Shown here: piece by piece, positions 8,718-17,849 of the stretch
How the letters are laid out: each line of letters begins with the position of its first letter
How positions within the stretch are numbered: position 1 is the first letter of the stretch
Source of the DNA: Schaalia suimastitidis DSM 15538
GTDB lineage: Bacteria > Actinomycetota > Actinomycetes > Actinomycetales > Actinomycetaceae
Assembly: GCF_000429105.1 (NCBI RefSeq)
Contig: NZ_KE386848.1
Location: forward strand, 432,434-496,433
Direction of reading: 5' to 3'
Length of the DNA stretch: 64,000 nucleotides
The notes under the pieces: model-generated
The model's input: only the letters and a program-made list of their open reading frames with translations
Told to the model about the DNA's origin: nothing
Database searches by the model: none
Position numbers and translations under genes: made by a program

Positions 8718-9761
8718 ATGCCAGAAAACACTAATACTGGCGCACTACCGATTCGGCAGCGCATATCAGCTCCGCTGACAGTTGCGATGCCTCCCTCGCA
8801 TCATGGTGTCGAGTGGGTGGCTCTTGAACCCGCACATTTACACGCCTTAGCAAGTCTTTTCGCGCGTATCGAGGCTCGGGATAATCCGCCGTTTCGCACC
8901 TCGATTGAAGAAGTCGCCGAGATGCTGACTGCTGCAGCACAGTGGCGAGGTGTCGCCGGTTTTGCTACCAAGGGCATTGCAAAAGGACGTATGGTGGCAT
9001 TCGCGCAGGTCGCAATGCGGTTCCCTGGACATGTGGAATGCGTATGCCAAGGTGGCGTGGACCCTGCTTTTCGTCTGATCGGACTTGGTGGCTCTTTAGT
9101 CGAATGGCAAGAGGCAACCGCACGATCCATGTTGGCAACGTGCGACGCGGCAGGTCCCGCACAAATCGTTGCCCTGGTGGAAACCGGCCAAGAAGACCAC
9201 GAATTTCACCTGAAAAAACGTGGGTTCCATTGGGCGCGGACCTACTATGAGTTGCGTGCAGACCTCACACGTATCCCTGAAACACCCACACTGAACCGAT
9301 TCCTCACATTAGAAGCGTGGAGTGATCAATGGGAGGAACCTGCGCGACAGGCAGCTAATCGTATTTCCGAACAGGAATGGGGGCGGCCACCCATCACACA
9401 AGAGCAATGGTTGATGGGACGGACGGCATTCGTCCCAGAGTGGTCTTTCGTTGTTGCTGATCGGCGTGGCGATAGGCCACGCGTAGCAGGCTTCCTTATT
9501 GCGTCACGCTATGTTCAAGATTGGGCGGCGCTAGGGTGGAAAGAAGGCTATATCGACCAAATGGGTGTCGATCAGGCCTACCGCAATAACCGCGTGGTTG
9601 ATGCCCTCATCGTGGCGTCAATGAAAGCTCAGGCGGCCGACGGAATGGACCGAACAGGCGTAGGTATAGGCTCAGCGAACCACTCTGGCGCACTGGCAGT
9701 CTATGACTATCTGGGTTTTAGAACTGTTGGGCAATCACGGCTTTATGCCATTGAGGTCTGA
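8718..9761 (+). CDS. Tandem-domain GNAT N-acetyltransferase (second copy)
   Basis: The 347-residue protein starts at the ATG at 8718, preceded by a near-perfect AAGGAGGT at 8703-8710; the open frame upstream of that is ignored. The N-terminal GNAT-like half carries VDPAFRLIGLGGSLVEW in place of the usual acetyl-CoA loop and may be degenerate. The C-terminal half has MGVDQAYRNNRVVDALI and ends with NHSGALAVYDYLGFR, typical of GNAT enzymes. It is related to the preceding gene and probably co-transcribed. Substrate unknown. The pair sits between parE and parC. Confidence 0.78.
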   Translation: MPENTNTGALPIRQRISAPLTVAMPPSHHGVEWVALEPAHLHALASLFARIEARDNPPFRTSIEEVAEMLTAAAQWRGVAGFATKGIAKGRMVAFAQVAMRFPGHVECVCQGGVDPAFRLIGLGGSLVEWQEATARSMLATCDAAGPAQIVALVETGQEDHEFHLKKRGFHWARTYYELRADLTRIPETPTLNRFLTLEAWSDQWEEPARQAANRISEQEWGRPPITQEQWLMGRTAFVPEWSFVVADRRGDRPRVAGFLIASRYVQDWAALGWKEGYIDQMGVDQAYRNNRVVDALIVASMKAQAADGMDRTGVGIGSANHSGALAVYDYLGFRTVGQSRLYAIEV

Positions 9762-9945
9762 ACCTTCCCGCGACACCATCGAGTTCAAAACTTGACCTGC
9801 GTTGTCATTTCGGCCTAGTCCCGCCAGGGTGCTACCACAATCTCATCCACCAGTGGTCACTGCAGCAGCACACGCCAAACTTCGCAGTAACACACGATCA
9901 TGGCGGGCGCGCACGGTAACCCAAAGACGGCGGTGGCCTCGTCAA

Positions 9946-12429
9946 TTAGCCGAGGTAAGCAATAGCGAAACTTAATGGCGAACCGGAGCCGTCACGACGC
10001 GGATCTTCACCAGGTAGGGTCACCGGTGATCCATCAGCAGAGGCCGCCCTAGGGGAGCGGGCACCAACCCACGCAATATCAAGCCGGTCTTCACCTTTTA
10101 GGAAACGCTGGACGCGTACCCCCTGCGTGCCTCGACCCTTTTGCGGATACAGTGCGAACGGCGTGACCTTTACAGTGGTTTGACCAGTGCCCGGGAGAGC
10201 GCCCTCGGCCGCTGCCACAGTGACGACTGCCGCCTCGTCAATGGCATCAACGACCCAAAAACCGATGGCCTGAGCGCCAGGGGCAAGGTTGATACCTGCC
10301 ATACCACCTGCGGACCGTCCCTGCGGACGCACCTTTGCGGCCGGAGTACGCAGTAGTTGCGCATCGGAGGTAATAAAAACGAGTTCCGCATCGTCTTCGG
10401 CGGGAGCAAAACCAACGAGACTGTCGCCATCGTCCAACGCAATCACTTCCCAGTGGTCGCGTTGCAGTACATCGGCTTTGAGTCGCTTAACGACGCCCCG
10501 GGCTGTCCCCATTGCCATAATTGTCGCGGCTTGCGGATCTAAAAGCCCCACAGCAGGAGAATCACTGTGAATAAGCAACTGCGCTGGGGTGGCTGCAGCA
10601 AATGACAGTCCCGTTTCGAAACGCGGCAGTGCCGGCAAATCCACGACTTCGATACGGTGAGCCATACCGTCGGCGGTGACCACAGCAACCTGGGACCGAA
10701 CAGTGGAGGGCAACAGGGCTTTCCATCCGTCGTGAGCAGCACGCGGGCCCACCTCAAGAGGGTCTGCACCTTCGACGCGCGCTAAAGCACCGTGGGCACA
10801 CAGCACCACGGTGCAGGGTTCATCAGCAATTTCAAGCGCAAGGCCTTTGGTGCCACGTCCGGTTGCTGGCAGGGCAGCGGCCAGAGCGGCATCAGAAGAA
10901 CCTTGCGCTGCCACCGCTTCGGTGCCAGCGGCGGCAAGTAGCAGCGTGCGTCGAGGCGTGCCTAAACGGGTCGCAACATCACGTAACTCACCTGTGACCA
11001 TGTCATGAAGTAACGCTTGGGAGGCGAGGATTTCTTGTAGCTGAGCAATATTATTGGCAAGCTCATCACGCTCGGATTCGAGTTCGAGTCGCGAAAACTT
11101 CGTCAACCGTCTCAAACGGAGTTCAAGGATGTGGTTGGCTTGCAGCTCGGAAAGATCAAAAGCCGTTTGAAGGCGGGTGCGCGCAATATCAACGCTGTCA
11201 GAAGAACGAATAATGGCGATTACGTCGTCAATGTCGAGGACAGCAATGAGGAGGCCTTCAACCAGGTGCAGGCGGTCACTGTATTTGCCGAGGCGATATT
11301 CGCAGCGCCGACGTGTAACCGAGACGCGGTGGTCAAGGAATACGCGCAGCATATCTTTCAAACCCATTGTGCGCGGCTGGCCTTCGACCAGGGCAACGGC
11401 ATTAATTGAGAAGGAACCTTCTAACGGGGTGCGCTGGTAAAGCTGCTGAAGCACCGCTTCAGGGTTGAATCCGTTTTTGACTTCAATGACTAAGCGCAGT
11501 CCGTGAATTCGATCGGTGAGGTTTTGTACCGACGAAATACCTTTGAGTCTGCCTGCCGACACGTGTTCTTTAATTTTTTCGATCACTTTTTCGGGGCCAA
11601 CCATATAAGGCAATTCGGTAACGACCAGCCCCATCTTGCGTGCAGTGACACGCTCGGTTGTTACCTTCGCGCGGGTTCGAAAGGATCCTCTCCCCGTTTC
11701 GTATGCCTCTTTAATCCCGTCAAGGCCGACGATGACGCCGCCTTCGGGTAGGTCTGGGCCGGGGACAAAACGCATGAGGTCTTCAGTAGTGGCATCGGGG
11801 TGCGCCAGGAGGTGGCAAGCCGCAGCAATTGTCTCGGACAGGTTGTGGGGTGCGATATTGGTTGCCATCCCAACGGCGATACCGGAAGCGCCGTTGACTA
11901 ATAGCTGCGGGAATGCGGCGGGTAGTACCTCCGGTTGCATAAATTGGTTGTCGTAGTTGGGAACAAAATTGACGGTGTCCTCGTCCAAGCCACCAACAAG
12001 GTCCATCGCGGCAGGGGCCAGGCGTGCTTCTGTGTAGCGGGCAGCGGCCGGACCGTCATCAAGTGAGCCGAAATTTCCATGCCCGTCGATCAGCGGTACG
12101 CGTAGGTTAAAGGGCTGGGCGAGGCGGACTAGGGCGTCGTAAATTGCCGAGTCACCGTGTGGGTGGAGTTTGCCCATCACTTCGCCGACAACACGTTGGG
12201 ATTTCACGTGTCCTTTGTCGGGACGCAGGCCCATTTGATCCATTTGGAACAAAATGCGTCGTTGAACGGGTTTGAGGCCGTCGCGTGCATCTGGCAACGC
12301 ACGTGCGTGGATAACCGATACGGCGTATTCGAGGAAACTGGTGCGCATTTCGTCCGAGACGTCAATTTCCGAAATATTCTCATCGGTAGGAAGAGGTAAC
12401 GGCTGTTCTTTCATGCGCATGGTGTCCAT
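9946..12429 (-). CDS. parC: DNA topoisomerase IV subunit A (ParC)
   Basis: The 827-residue breakage-reunion subunit has the winged-helix region near the N-terminus with the quinolone-resistance segment GDSAIYDALVRLAQ (from residue 92; Ser94 and Asp98 keep the susceptible-type residues) and the catalytic tyrosine Tyr132 in AARYTEARL. The C-terminal half is a beta-pinwheel DNA-wrapping domain with a degenerate GyrA-box-like QKGRGTQGV. It faces parE across two acetyltransferase genes. No clear ribosome-binding sequence precedes the ATG at 12429; in-frame ATGs lie 3 and 5 codons further in. The stop codon is followed at once by one of the dispersed TTGACGAGGC decamers. Confidence 0.92.
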   Translation of the reverse strand: MDTMRMKEQPLPLPTDENISEIDVSDEMRTSFLEYAVSVIHARALPDARDGLKPVQRRILFQMDQMGLRPDKGHVKSQRVVGEVMGKLHPHGDSAIYDALVRLAQPFNLRVPLIDGHGNFGSLDDGPAAARYTEARLAPAAMDLVGGLDEDTVNFVPNYDNQFMQPEVLPAAFPQLLVNGASGIAVGMATNIAPHNLSETIAAACHLLAHPDATTEDLMRFVPGPDLPEGGVIVGLDGIKEAYETGRGSFRTRAKVTTERVTARKMGLVVTELPYMVGPEKVIEKIKEHVSAGRLKGISSVQNLTDRIHGLRLVIEVKNGFNPEAVLQQLYQRTPLEGSFSINAVALVEGQPRTMGLKDMLRVFLDHRVSVTRRRCEYRLGKYSDRLHLVEGLLIAVLDIDDVIAIIRSSDSVDIARTRLQTAFDLSELQANHILELRLRRLTKFSRLELESERDELANNIAQLQEILASQALLHDMVTGELRDVATRLGTPRRTLLLAAAGTEAVAAQGSSDAALAAALPATGRGTKGLALEIADEPCTVVLCAHGALARVEGADPLEVGPRAAHDGWKALLPSTVRSQVAVVTADGMAHRIEVVDLPALPRFETGLSFAAATPAQLLIHSDSPAVGLLDPQAATIMAMGTARGVVKRLKADVLQRDHWEVIALDDGDSLVGFAPAEDDAELVFITSDAQLLRTPAAKVRPQGRSAGGMAGINLAPGAQAIGFWVVDAIDEAAVVTVAAAEGALPGTGQTTVKVTPFALYPQKGRGTQGVRVQRFLKGEDRLDIAWVGARSPRAASADGSPVTLPGEDPRRDGSGSPLSFAIAYLG

Positions 12430-12490
12430 TTTGGTCAGGTATTGCCTGTCTACTTAGACTCCCACGCCGGTTAGGGGCACAATGTGAGTG

Positions 12491-13033
12491 ATGAGTATTA
12501 AAACTGATATTGAAAAGTGGGGGTTTTACCCTGCCATTGTGGAGCGGGCGTTGACCCGTGCCTTGGGTGGTGAGGAGCCTCGGGCATTGATCCATCAGAT
12601 CGATGCGGCATTTGATCATGGGTCAATGTTTCGCCATTTGACGCTTGCCGCGCTGGGCACTGACGTTTTTGTACATATCCATGTTGATGAGTTAGAAAAC
12701 GGTGGTGCCGGGGTTGCCACCGCTGTGCACCCGCTTGATGCACTCACCGGCTTGTCGGTGATGGAATACGTCGCCGGGCCGGAAAACGGTGGTAATCCCA
12801 GCGAGATCACCATCTCTTTGAACTTAGGCGGGACGAAACGCATGGAAATCCTACCTGGTGCCTGCGAGGACCCGGACTGCACGGCTGATCATGGGTGGCA
12901 AGGTCCGGTATTTCCTGATGATCTGACGATTCGCATTGCTGATGCTGCTGAAGGTAGCGGTGCAGTGGAGCGTGCACAGGTTTTCGTTGACGCGCTTTGT
13001 GCGGCTATCGCGCGGCGGCCTCACCGTGACTGA
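12491..13033 (+). CDS. DUF5998 family protein
   Basis: The product of about 180 residues is an actinobacterial protein of unknown function that sits beside topoisomerase IV genes in related genomes. It is soluble, with no signal peptide. It contains SMFRHLTLAALGTDVFVHIH near the middle and a C..DC.ADHGW cluster near residue 135. A GTG at 12488 is an equally possible start. The end overlaps the start of the following phosphodiesterase gene, so the two are translationally coupled. Confidence 0.82.
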   Translation: MSIKTDIEKWGFYPAIVERALTRALGGEEPRALIHQIDAAFDHGSMFRHLTLAALGTDVFVHIHVDELENGGAGVATAVHPLDALTGLSVMEYVAGPENGGNPSEITISLNLGGTKRMEILPGACEDPDCTADHGWQGPVFPDDLTIRIADAAEGSGAVERAQVFVDALCAAIARRPHRD

Positions 13034-14171
13034 CATCATTACTCGGCTGCGTATCGAAGGCGCTGCGTTACCCGATGCGACGGATTTTCTGCTGACTGAG
13101 GTTTTCGGTGGCGCCATTGCCACCATTGACGATGCACTGCCAGGGGCTTTGCCCAAGCGCCGCGATGATTGGGATCTGGACCGTGGACAGCAGGTACTAC
13201 TGATTCTCGTCGATGGCTTGGGCTGGGAGTCGCTGAACAGACATTACGGACACGCAGCGACGCTACGAGCATTGCGGGATACCACTTACTGTGCGCATAC
13301 TGTGGTGCCATCGACGACAGCTGCCGCAATCACTGCCTTCGCTACAGGCGCTCAACCTGGCGCAACACGGATGGTGGGGTACAGCGTATTCGACAATGAT
13401 GCGCTGATGAACCTTCTGGCTTTTGCCCCCGACGTTGATCCGTGCCGATGGCAGGAGGTGACTCCGCACTTTACTGCTCTTACCCACGCAGGTGTCACAT
13501 CTGCCGTTATTTCGCCTCCGGCCTTCGCGAACTCTGGTTTGACGCGTGCCGCGCTGCGGGGTGCACGTCATGTGGGTGCTGTGTCGTGGGAGGCGCGGTG
13601 CCAAGCGGCGCTGGCCGAACTACGCGAAGGTACTCAGGTGGTCTACCTGTATTGGTCGGATATCGACCATATTGGCCATGGGCGCGGTGTTGCCTCACAT
13701 GAATGGGCAGGGGCATTGGAAGACTTTGATCGGGGCCTATTGACCTTGCTTCGGCAGTTACCGTCTGGGGTGCGAGCTGTATTAACAGCGGACCATGGGA
13801 TGGTGGATGTTGAGCAGCGTGACCTTGTTGACTGTGCACATACGGCTGCGTTGCGAGAAGGAACTCGCGTACTCGCAGGGGAAACGCGCGCGGTGCATGT
13901 GCATTGCGAAGCGGGGCACGCTGATGCGGTGTTGCGCAGGTGGCGTGACTATTTAGGGGAGCGGGCCTGGGTTGTGACACGCGCAGACCTTGCTGCGCTG
14001 ATGGGAGATGGGCCGGGCCTGTCCCTAGTGGGGGATTTCGTTGCTTTTATGCGACAGGGGTACGGGGTGGTTGACTCGCGGACGCAAAGTGCTGGGGCGA
14101 TTTCCCTTGTCGGTGTTCACGGGTCGCTGACATCTGCCGAAATGCTGATACCTGTCATACGTCTAGCCTGA
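13026..14171 (+). CDS. Alkaline phosphatase superfamily protein (type I phosphodiesterase/nucleotide pyrophosphatase)
   Basis: The 381-residue enzyme carries the metal-binding motifs of the nucleotide pyrophosphatase branch: LILVDGLG with Asp63, the Thr nucleophile region VPSTTAAA (Thr97/98), SDIDHIGHGRG and ADHGMVD. It should hydrolyse phosphodiester or pyrophosphate bonds; substrate unknown. The GTG start at 13026 overlaps the stop of the DUF5998 gene by 8 nt; the open frame runs further upstream but inside that gene. No signal peptide is seen, so it is probably cytoplasmic. Two tandem hairpins follow its stop codon. Confidence 0.87.
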   Translation: MTDIITRLRIEGAALPDATDFLLTEVFGGAIATIDDALPGALPKRRDDWDLDRGQQVLLILVDGLGWESLNRHYGHAATLRALRDTTYCAHTVVPSTTAAAITAFATGAQPGATRMVGYSVFDNDALMNLLAFAPDVDPCRWQEVTPHFTALTHAGVTSAVISPPAFANSGLTRAALRGARHVGAVSWEARCQAALAELREGTQVVYLYWSDIDHIGHGRGVASHEWAGALEDFDRGLLTLLRQLPSGVRAVLTADHGMVDVEQRDLVDCAHTAALREGTRVLAGETRAVHVHCEAGHADAVLRRWRDYLGERAWVVTRADLAALMGDGPGLSLVGDFVAFMRQGYGVVDSRTQSAGAISLVGVHGSLTSAEMLIPVIRLA

Positions 14172-14176
14172 GGGGC

Positions 14177-14207
14177 ACGTGTCTCGCCTGAAGGCCACGA
14201 GACATGT
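14177..14207. terminator. First of two tandem hairpins between convergent genes
   Basis: Arms 14177-14186 and 14198-14207 pair with one mismatch around an 11-nt loop, immediately after the phosphodiesterase stop codon. Confidence 0.5.
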
Positions 14208-14211
14208 AAGA

Positions 14212-14247
14212 ATTGTGGGGTCCTACCAACTGGTAGGACCCCACAAT
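14212..14247. terminator. Second tandem hairpin, 16-17 bp perfect stem
   Basis: Arms 14212-14228 and 14231-14247 are perfectly complementary with a very tight loop, 11 nt before the end of the convergent DUF4190-type gene. There is no U-tract. Confidence 0.7.
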
Positions 14248-14258
14248 GGTGACAAGGT

Positions 14259-15431
14259 TCAGAGGGTGAACTCGTAGACCACGACCTGTTCTTTATCGAA
14301 GTCGAAAAGTCCACTGACCTCAATTCTCACTGGCGAGGTTTCGTCGATAAGGACAAACCCGGTAACTTGCGTGAAGGATTTGCCAGGGTCTACTGATTCA
14401 AGTGAGGCGAGAGGGTCGTAGCCTACCGGCTCTTCATCCAAGTAGTAGGCCTCTTCCAGGACCTGCCCATTCTGGGTAGCTTCCATCGAGTAGTCGAAAA
14501 GGCCAGCGGTCTCACTCACGCGGTTATTGACCATTTCCCAGGTGAGGGCGAACGTAGGCTTTCCGTCCATGTCGGGCACTGAAAGTGTCCCATCAAGAAG
14601 ACGAATGGTGATGTTGTCAGCGATGGGTCCTTCTGCCAAGGCTGGACCACCGGTCGGCAATGCCTCGGACGTGGAACTACTATCATCTGCGCCCGTTGAA
14701 CTGCTTGAGGTGGACTCATCTGCACTTGTGGAATCAGTCGTGGACGATTGATAACTCGTCTGCGTGCTCACTTCGTTCAGGACCGAGGTCACTGCAAAAT
14801 TAATGACGATTGCCACGACCAGTGTGATGACAGAAAGTGTTACGCCGGCAATGGCAAAGCCCATACCACGCTTAGAAGCGTTGGGGCGTGTTTGGACGAT
14901 TCCAACGATGCCGAGGATAACAGCAATAACCGCCATGAGAATTGCGACGATATTGACGTAAGGAATCCACGCCATCAGCAAGGCAATCAGAGCAACGACC
15001 ATTGAAATGATGGCCATCACCGACATTGGTTTCGATTGCACCATCGCGGCCCCATATGGAGCTTGACCATATGCAGGCGCGGCACCAGTTGGCGTCCCAT
15101 AGGGCGTAGTTGAAGCGGTAGGTGCATATCCGTAAGGCTGTTCAGGTGCTGGCTGCTGCCCGTAGGCACCCTGCGCGTAAGGTGCCGTCGCACTCGGTGG
15201 CTGCCCGTAGGGCGCATCGTACGGGGTGGTTGTGGGCGATTGGCCGTATGGTTGAGCCGACTGCCCGTAGGAAGCGTCATATTGCGTGGGGTATTCTGGT
15301 GCGGCCCCTGGATAACCCGTAGGTTGTGCTGCCTCAGAAGCGGGTGTGTATGCCGGTGTATATGGCTGAGTGGACGGATCAGGCGTAGTGCCATCAGGTT
15401 GCGTGGGATTGGGGGGAGGGATGTTACTCAT
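14259..15431 (-). CDS. Membrane protein with Pro/Tyr-rich head, DUF4190-like segment and DUF5067-like extracellular domain
   Basis: Of 390 residues, 1 to about 130 are a low-complexity cytoplasmic head rich in Pro, Tyr, Gln and Gly (repeated YGQ/PYG units). Two or three hydrophobic segments follow at about 135-225 (DUF4190-like), then a Ser/Thr-rich linker, then a C-terminal domain of about 120 residues that would face outside and resembles DUF5067. The ATG at 15431 has a GAGGTAA ribosome-binding sequence. The layout (disordered head, membrane hairpin, exposed domain) recurs in the two membrane proteins near 57 kb, though the sequences differ. Function unknown. Confidence 0.78.
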   Translation of the reverse strand: MSNIPPPNPTQPDGTTPDPSTQPYTPAYTPASEAAQPTGYPGAAPEYPTQYDASYGQSAQPYGQSPTTTPYDAPYGQPPSATAPYAQGAYGQQPAPEQPYGYAPTASTTPYGTPTGAAPAYGQAPYGAAMVQSKPMSVMAIISMVVALIALLMAWIPYVNIVAILMAVIAVILGIVGIVQTRPNASKRGMGFAIAGVTLSVITLVVAIVINFAVTSVLNEVSTQTSYQSSTTDSTSADESTSSSSTGADDSSSTSEALPTGGPALAEGPIADNITIRLLDGTLSVPDMDGKPTFALTWEMVNNRVSETAGLFDYSMEATQNGQVLEEAYYLDEEPVGYDPLASLESVDPGKSFTQVTGFVLIDETSPVRIEVSGLFDFDKEQVVVYEFTL

Positions 15432-15615
15432 CGTGTTACCTCACTCGCGGCAGAAGGTGTTGACGGACGCCAGAAGCGAGTTCTGGATATCTCCTATAGT
15501 AGATGAGCGAAAACAACCACGGTGCCATATTCCACAACAGGCTTGCTGTAATGAATCAGGTGGTATGCGGTACCGGAATAATTTTCAGTAATAGTGCTCG
15601 TAGTGCGCTGCTGCC

Positions 15616-16644
15616 CTATGGCTTTGATCCAAAGACAATTTCGTCCCATGAGGGGACTGAGCGGCGTCCAGATTTGCGTTTAGTGCGGTCGGGCGCTGGC
15701 GTGAGTGTATCAAGACCGGGTAGCACGGCCTCGGCATCGTTGCTAGTGGTCCCTTCGTCAACCGTTGTCGCGGCATTCTCCGTCCCAGTAGGCGCGGTGG
15801 GGGACGTCGTGTGGGCAAGCGAGAGAATTCGGGCAGAAATTGCCGAGGCGATACCGCCTGAGGTGGTATGTGTTCCAGAGGACGGCGGGGTGCTGGGGGA
15901 TTGCTCAGCTAAAAAAGCCTCGTAATCGTCGTCGTCATCGCAGTCAATTTCGACAGGCTGTCGTTTTCCGCGGGCAGCATTGAGATCGTCGATCAGGGCT
16001 TCGCGTCGACTGAGATCATCTGCACTGGCATCACCGATAACATTTGGTGGAAGCGGAGTGAAGATTGATGATGTAGGTGTCAGTGACACAGTTTCAGTGA
16101 GCCACTTGGCCTCCTGGTCAATGGCATCCAATTGGCCGGAGCTGCTGAGTGTCCAATGTGCACCGATTTCGGCTGCCCCTTGAACGAATGTCAAACAGAT
16201 TTCCCACGGACCGCTACCTTCGCGGCGTGCAGACCATGCCAGGGTTGACGCGTCGACACCACGTGCCGCCAAGCGATCCACCACAAGATCCCCGACAATT
16301 GGCGCATCCTCGTCGTCCCCAATATGTGTACCGAGGGCGCGTGACAACGCGTAATCTTGTTCTGCTTTGACCGGACCTTCGTACCGTAGGACCTGCTGCA
16401 CCTCAAGGCCGTGATCGCGGGCGATATCCTCAGGTGATGCGCCGGCACGAAGAAGAGCTTGAATATCTTTGGGTCGAAGCTGAGGGGTGCCAGGCGTTGC
16501 AATCGCTTCCAGGACCGGTCGGTCGCGTCTGACGCAACCCCTGAGTTCGTCAGTGATGGCAACGGTATAACGTTCCCCTTGTGAGTCGGTGAATACCAAT
16601 GTGTGCCCATCTGCGCCGACGCCGAGCAGGTCAAGCTGAATCAA
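15616..16644 (-). CDS. sepH: Cell division protein SepH (DUF3071)
   Basis: This is an actinobacterial regulator of FtsZ assembly. Starting at TTG 16644 gives 342 residues. The N-terminal DUF3071 domain begins LDLLGVGADGHTLVF and includes a helix-turn-helix (IQALLRAGASPEDIARDHGL, about residues 65-85). The C-terminal half is disordered and acidic, ending in the family-typical basic motif KRKSGRRSVPSWDEIVFG. The open frame extends to 16815, but the upstream part does not resemble SepH, and the TTG has an excellent GGGAGGT at 5-nt spacing. The alternative is the ATG at 16677. It is divergent from the DUF4193 gene. Confidence 0.88.
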   Translation of the reverse strand: MIQLDLLGVGADGHTLVFTDSQGERYTVAITDELRGCVRRDRPVLEAIATPGTPQLRPKDIQALLRAGASPEDIARDHGLEVQQVLRYEGPVKAEQDYALSRALGTHIGDDEDAPIVGDLVVDRLAARGVDASTLAWSARREGSGPWEICLTFVQGAAEIGAHWTLSSSGQLDAIDQEAKWLTETVSLTPTSSIFTPLPPNVIGDASADDLSRREALIDDLNAARGKRQPVEIDCDDDDDYEAFLAEQSPSTPPSSGTHTTSGGIASAISARILSLAHTTSPTAPTGTENAATTVDEGTTSNDAEAVLPGLDTLTPAPDRTKRKSGRRSVPSWDEIVFGSKP

Positions 16645-16864
16645 TTGGCACCTCCCGTTTCCACCTATCGTGCGCATACTCTCAGATAAAGAAAGAATAG
16701 TGCTCCAGATGCCTGGGCGTGTCCAAAACTCATGGCGACAAACATCAAGACAGGGGGCGCGACCTCGTTTAGGTGTGAACTCCGTTAAAAATGTGGTACC
16801 CTGCCTGCGCTGCATGAACTCATCAGGAGCGAGTGCTTCTCGCAGATGCGAAGGGAGAACCGCA

Positions 16865-17167
16865 ATGGCAACCGACTACGATGCACCTCGCAAAAATGAG
16901 GACGAAGTTGCTGAGGATTCCATTGAGGAACTGAAGTCTCGTCGAAATGACGCTGGCTCTGCCAATGTTGACGAAGACGAAAATGAAGCGGCCGAGAATT
17001 TTGAGCTTCCCGGCGCGGACCTGTCAAAGGAAGAACTTACTGTTCACGTCGTTCCGCGCCAAGACAACGAATTCACGTGTTCGCAGTGTTTCTTAGTCCA
17101 TCACATTTCTCAGATCGCCTATCACGACGACGCCGGACAGCCCGTGTGCACTGAGTGCGCGATCTGA
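16865..17167 (+). CDS. DUF4193 zinc-ribbon protein
   Basis: The 100-residue acidic protein opens MATDYDAPRKNEDE and ends with two CxxC pairs (FTCSQC and VCTEC) forming a probable zinc ribbon. DUF4193 is found across actinobacteria and is the Rv2699c family; its role is not established. The ATG has an AAGGGAG ribosome-binding sequence. It heads a run of four co-oriented genes (DUF4193, DUF3710, OB-fold, DUF3159) spaced by 10 nt or overlapping, as in mycobacteria. Confidence 0.9.
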   Translation: MATDYDAPRKNEDEVAEDSIEELKSRRNDAGSANVDEDENEAAENFELPGADLSKEELTVHVVPRQDNEFTCSQCFLVHHISQIAYHDDAGQPVCTECAI

Positions 17168-17177
17168 GGCGAGGGAG

Positions 17178-17849
17178 ATGTTCTTCAGCCGAAAGAAAAA
17201 ACGACTCTCTGCCCGTGAAATAGGTGCCTCTTACGACGAAGATCGTCAGGATGAGGCTCGCTCACATGGGCAGGTGCGGCCGACTCTGGCGCAGGACCAC
17301 GAGATTTGGAATCAGCCAGGTCCGCGTAGTGCGGCCGAGGTCGATACCTCGGTCGGGTATGTCGATATGGGGTCGTTGCGTATTCCGGTCGTGCCGGGTA
17401 TGCAGGTGCAGACACAGATGTCTGAGGATAAGAAAAATATCCTTGGCGTTTTCCTGGTCTTAGGTAACTCAGGTCTGCTGATTACCGTTGCCGCCGCCCC
17501 ACGCTCAGGCGGCGTATGGGACGAGCTGCGCAGCCAAATGCGTGACGGTCTACAGGCTGACGGTGCGACGGTCGATGAGGTTGAAGGCCGCTACGGCGTC
17601 GAGCTTCACGTCGCAGCGCCCGTCGCTGGACCCGACGGCGCTAAACACACGTCCTATACACGCATTATTGGATGTGAAGGCGACCGTTGGTTTGCTCGGC
17701 TCAGCGTGGTGGGTCCCGCAGCAATAGACGAGGCCGTGGGTGCGGATGTGGAGAAAGTCATTGACCGGCTCGTTGTCGTGCGTGACGAAAAACCTCGCGC
17801 ACGCCTCGACGTTCTCCCCCTTTCCCTACCAGCTGCGCGCAATGCATAA
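17178..17849 (+). CDS. DUF3710 family protein
   Basis: The 223-residue actinobacterial protein (Rv2696c family) is of unknown function. It has a basic N-terminus (FFSRKKKRL), then a globular domain with SLRIPVVPGMQVQ and the WDELRSQM segment. There is no membrane segment. The ATG follows a GAGGGAG ribosome-binding sequence 10 nt after the DUF4193 stop, and its end overlaps the OB-fold gene by 8 nt. Confidence 0.88.
   Translation: MFFSRKKKRLSAREIGASYDEDRQDEARSHGQVRPTLAQDHEIWNQPGPRSAAEVDTSVGYVDMGSLRIPVVPGMQVQTQMSEDKKNILGVFLVLGNSGLLITVAAAPRSGGVWDELRSQMRDGLQADGATVDEVEGRYGVELHVAAPVAGPDGAKHTSYTRIIGCEGDRWFARLSVVGPAAIDEAVGADVEKVIDRLVVVRDEKPRARLDVLPLSLPAARNA

Noticed and set aside
5377-12429. Annotating the topoisomerase pair as gyrB/gyrA
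   Set aside because: The subunits are separate and convergent, beside the principal sigma factor as in Streptomyces parE/parC, and the GyrA-box is degenerate. A genome-wide check for a second gyrBA pair near dnaA would settle it.
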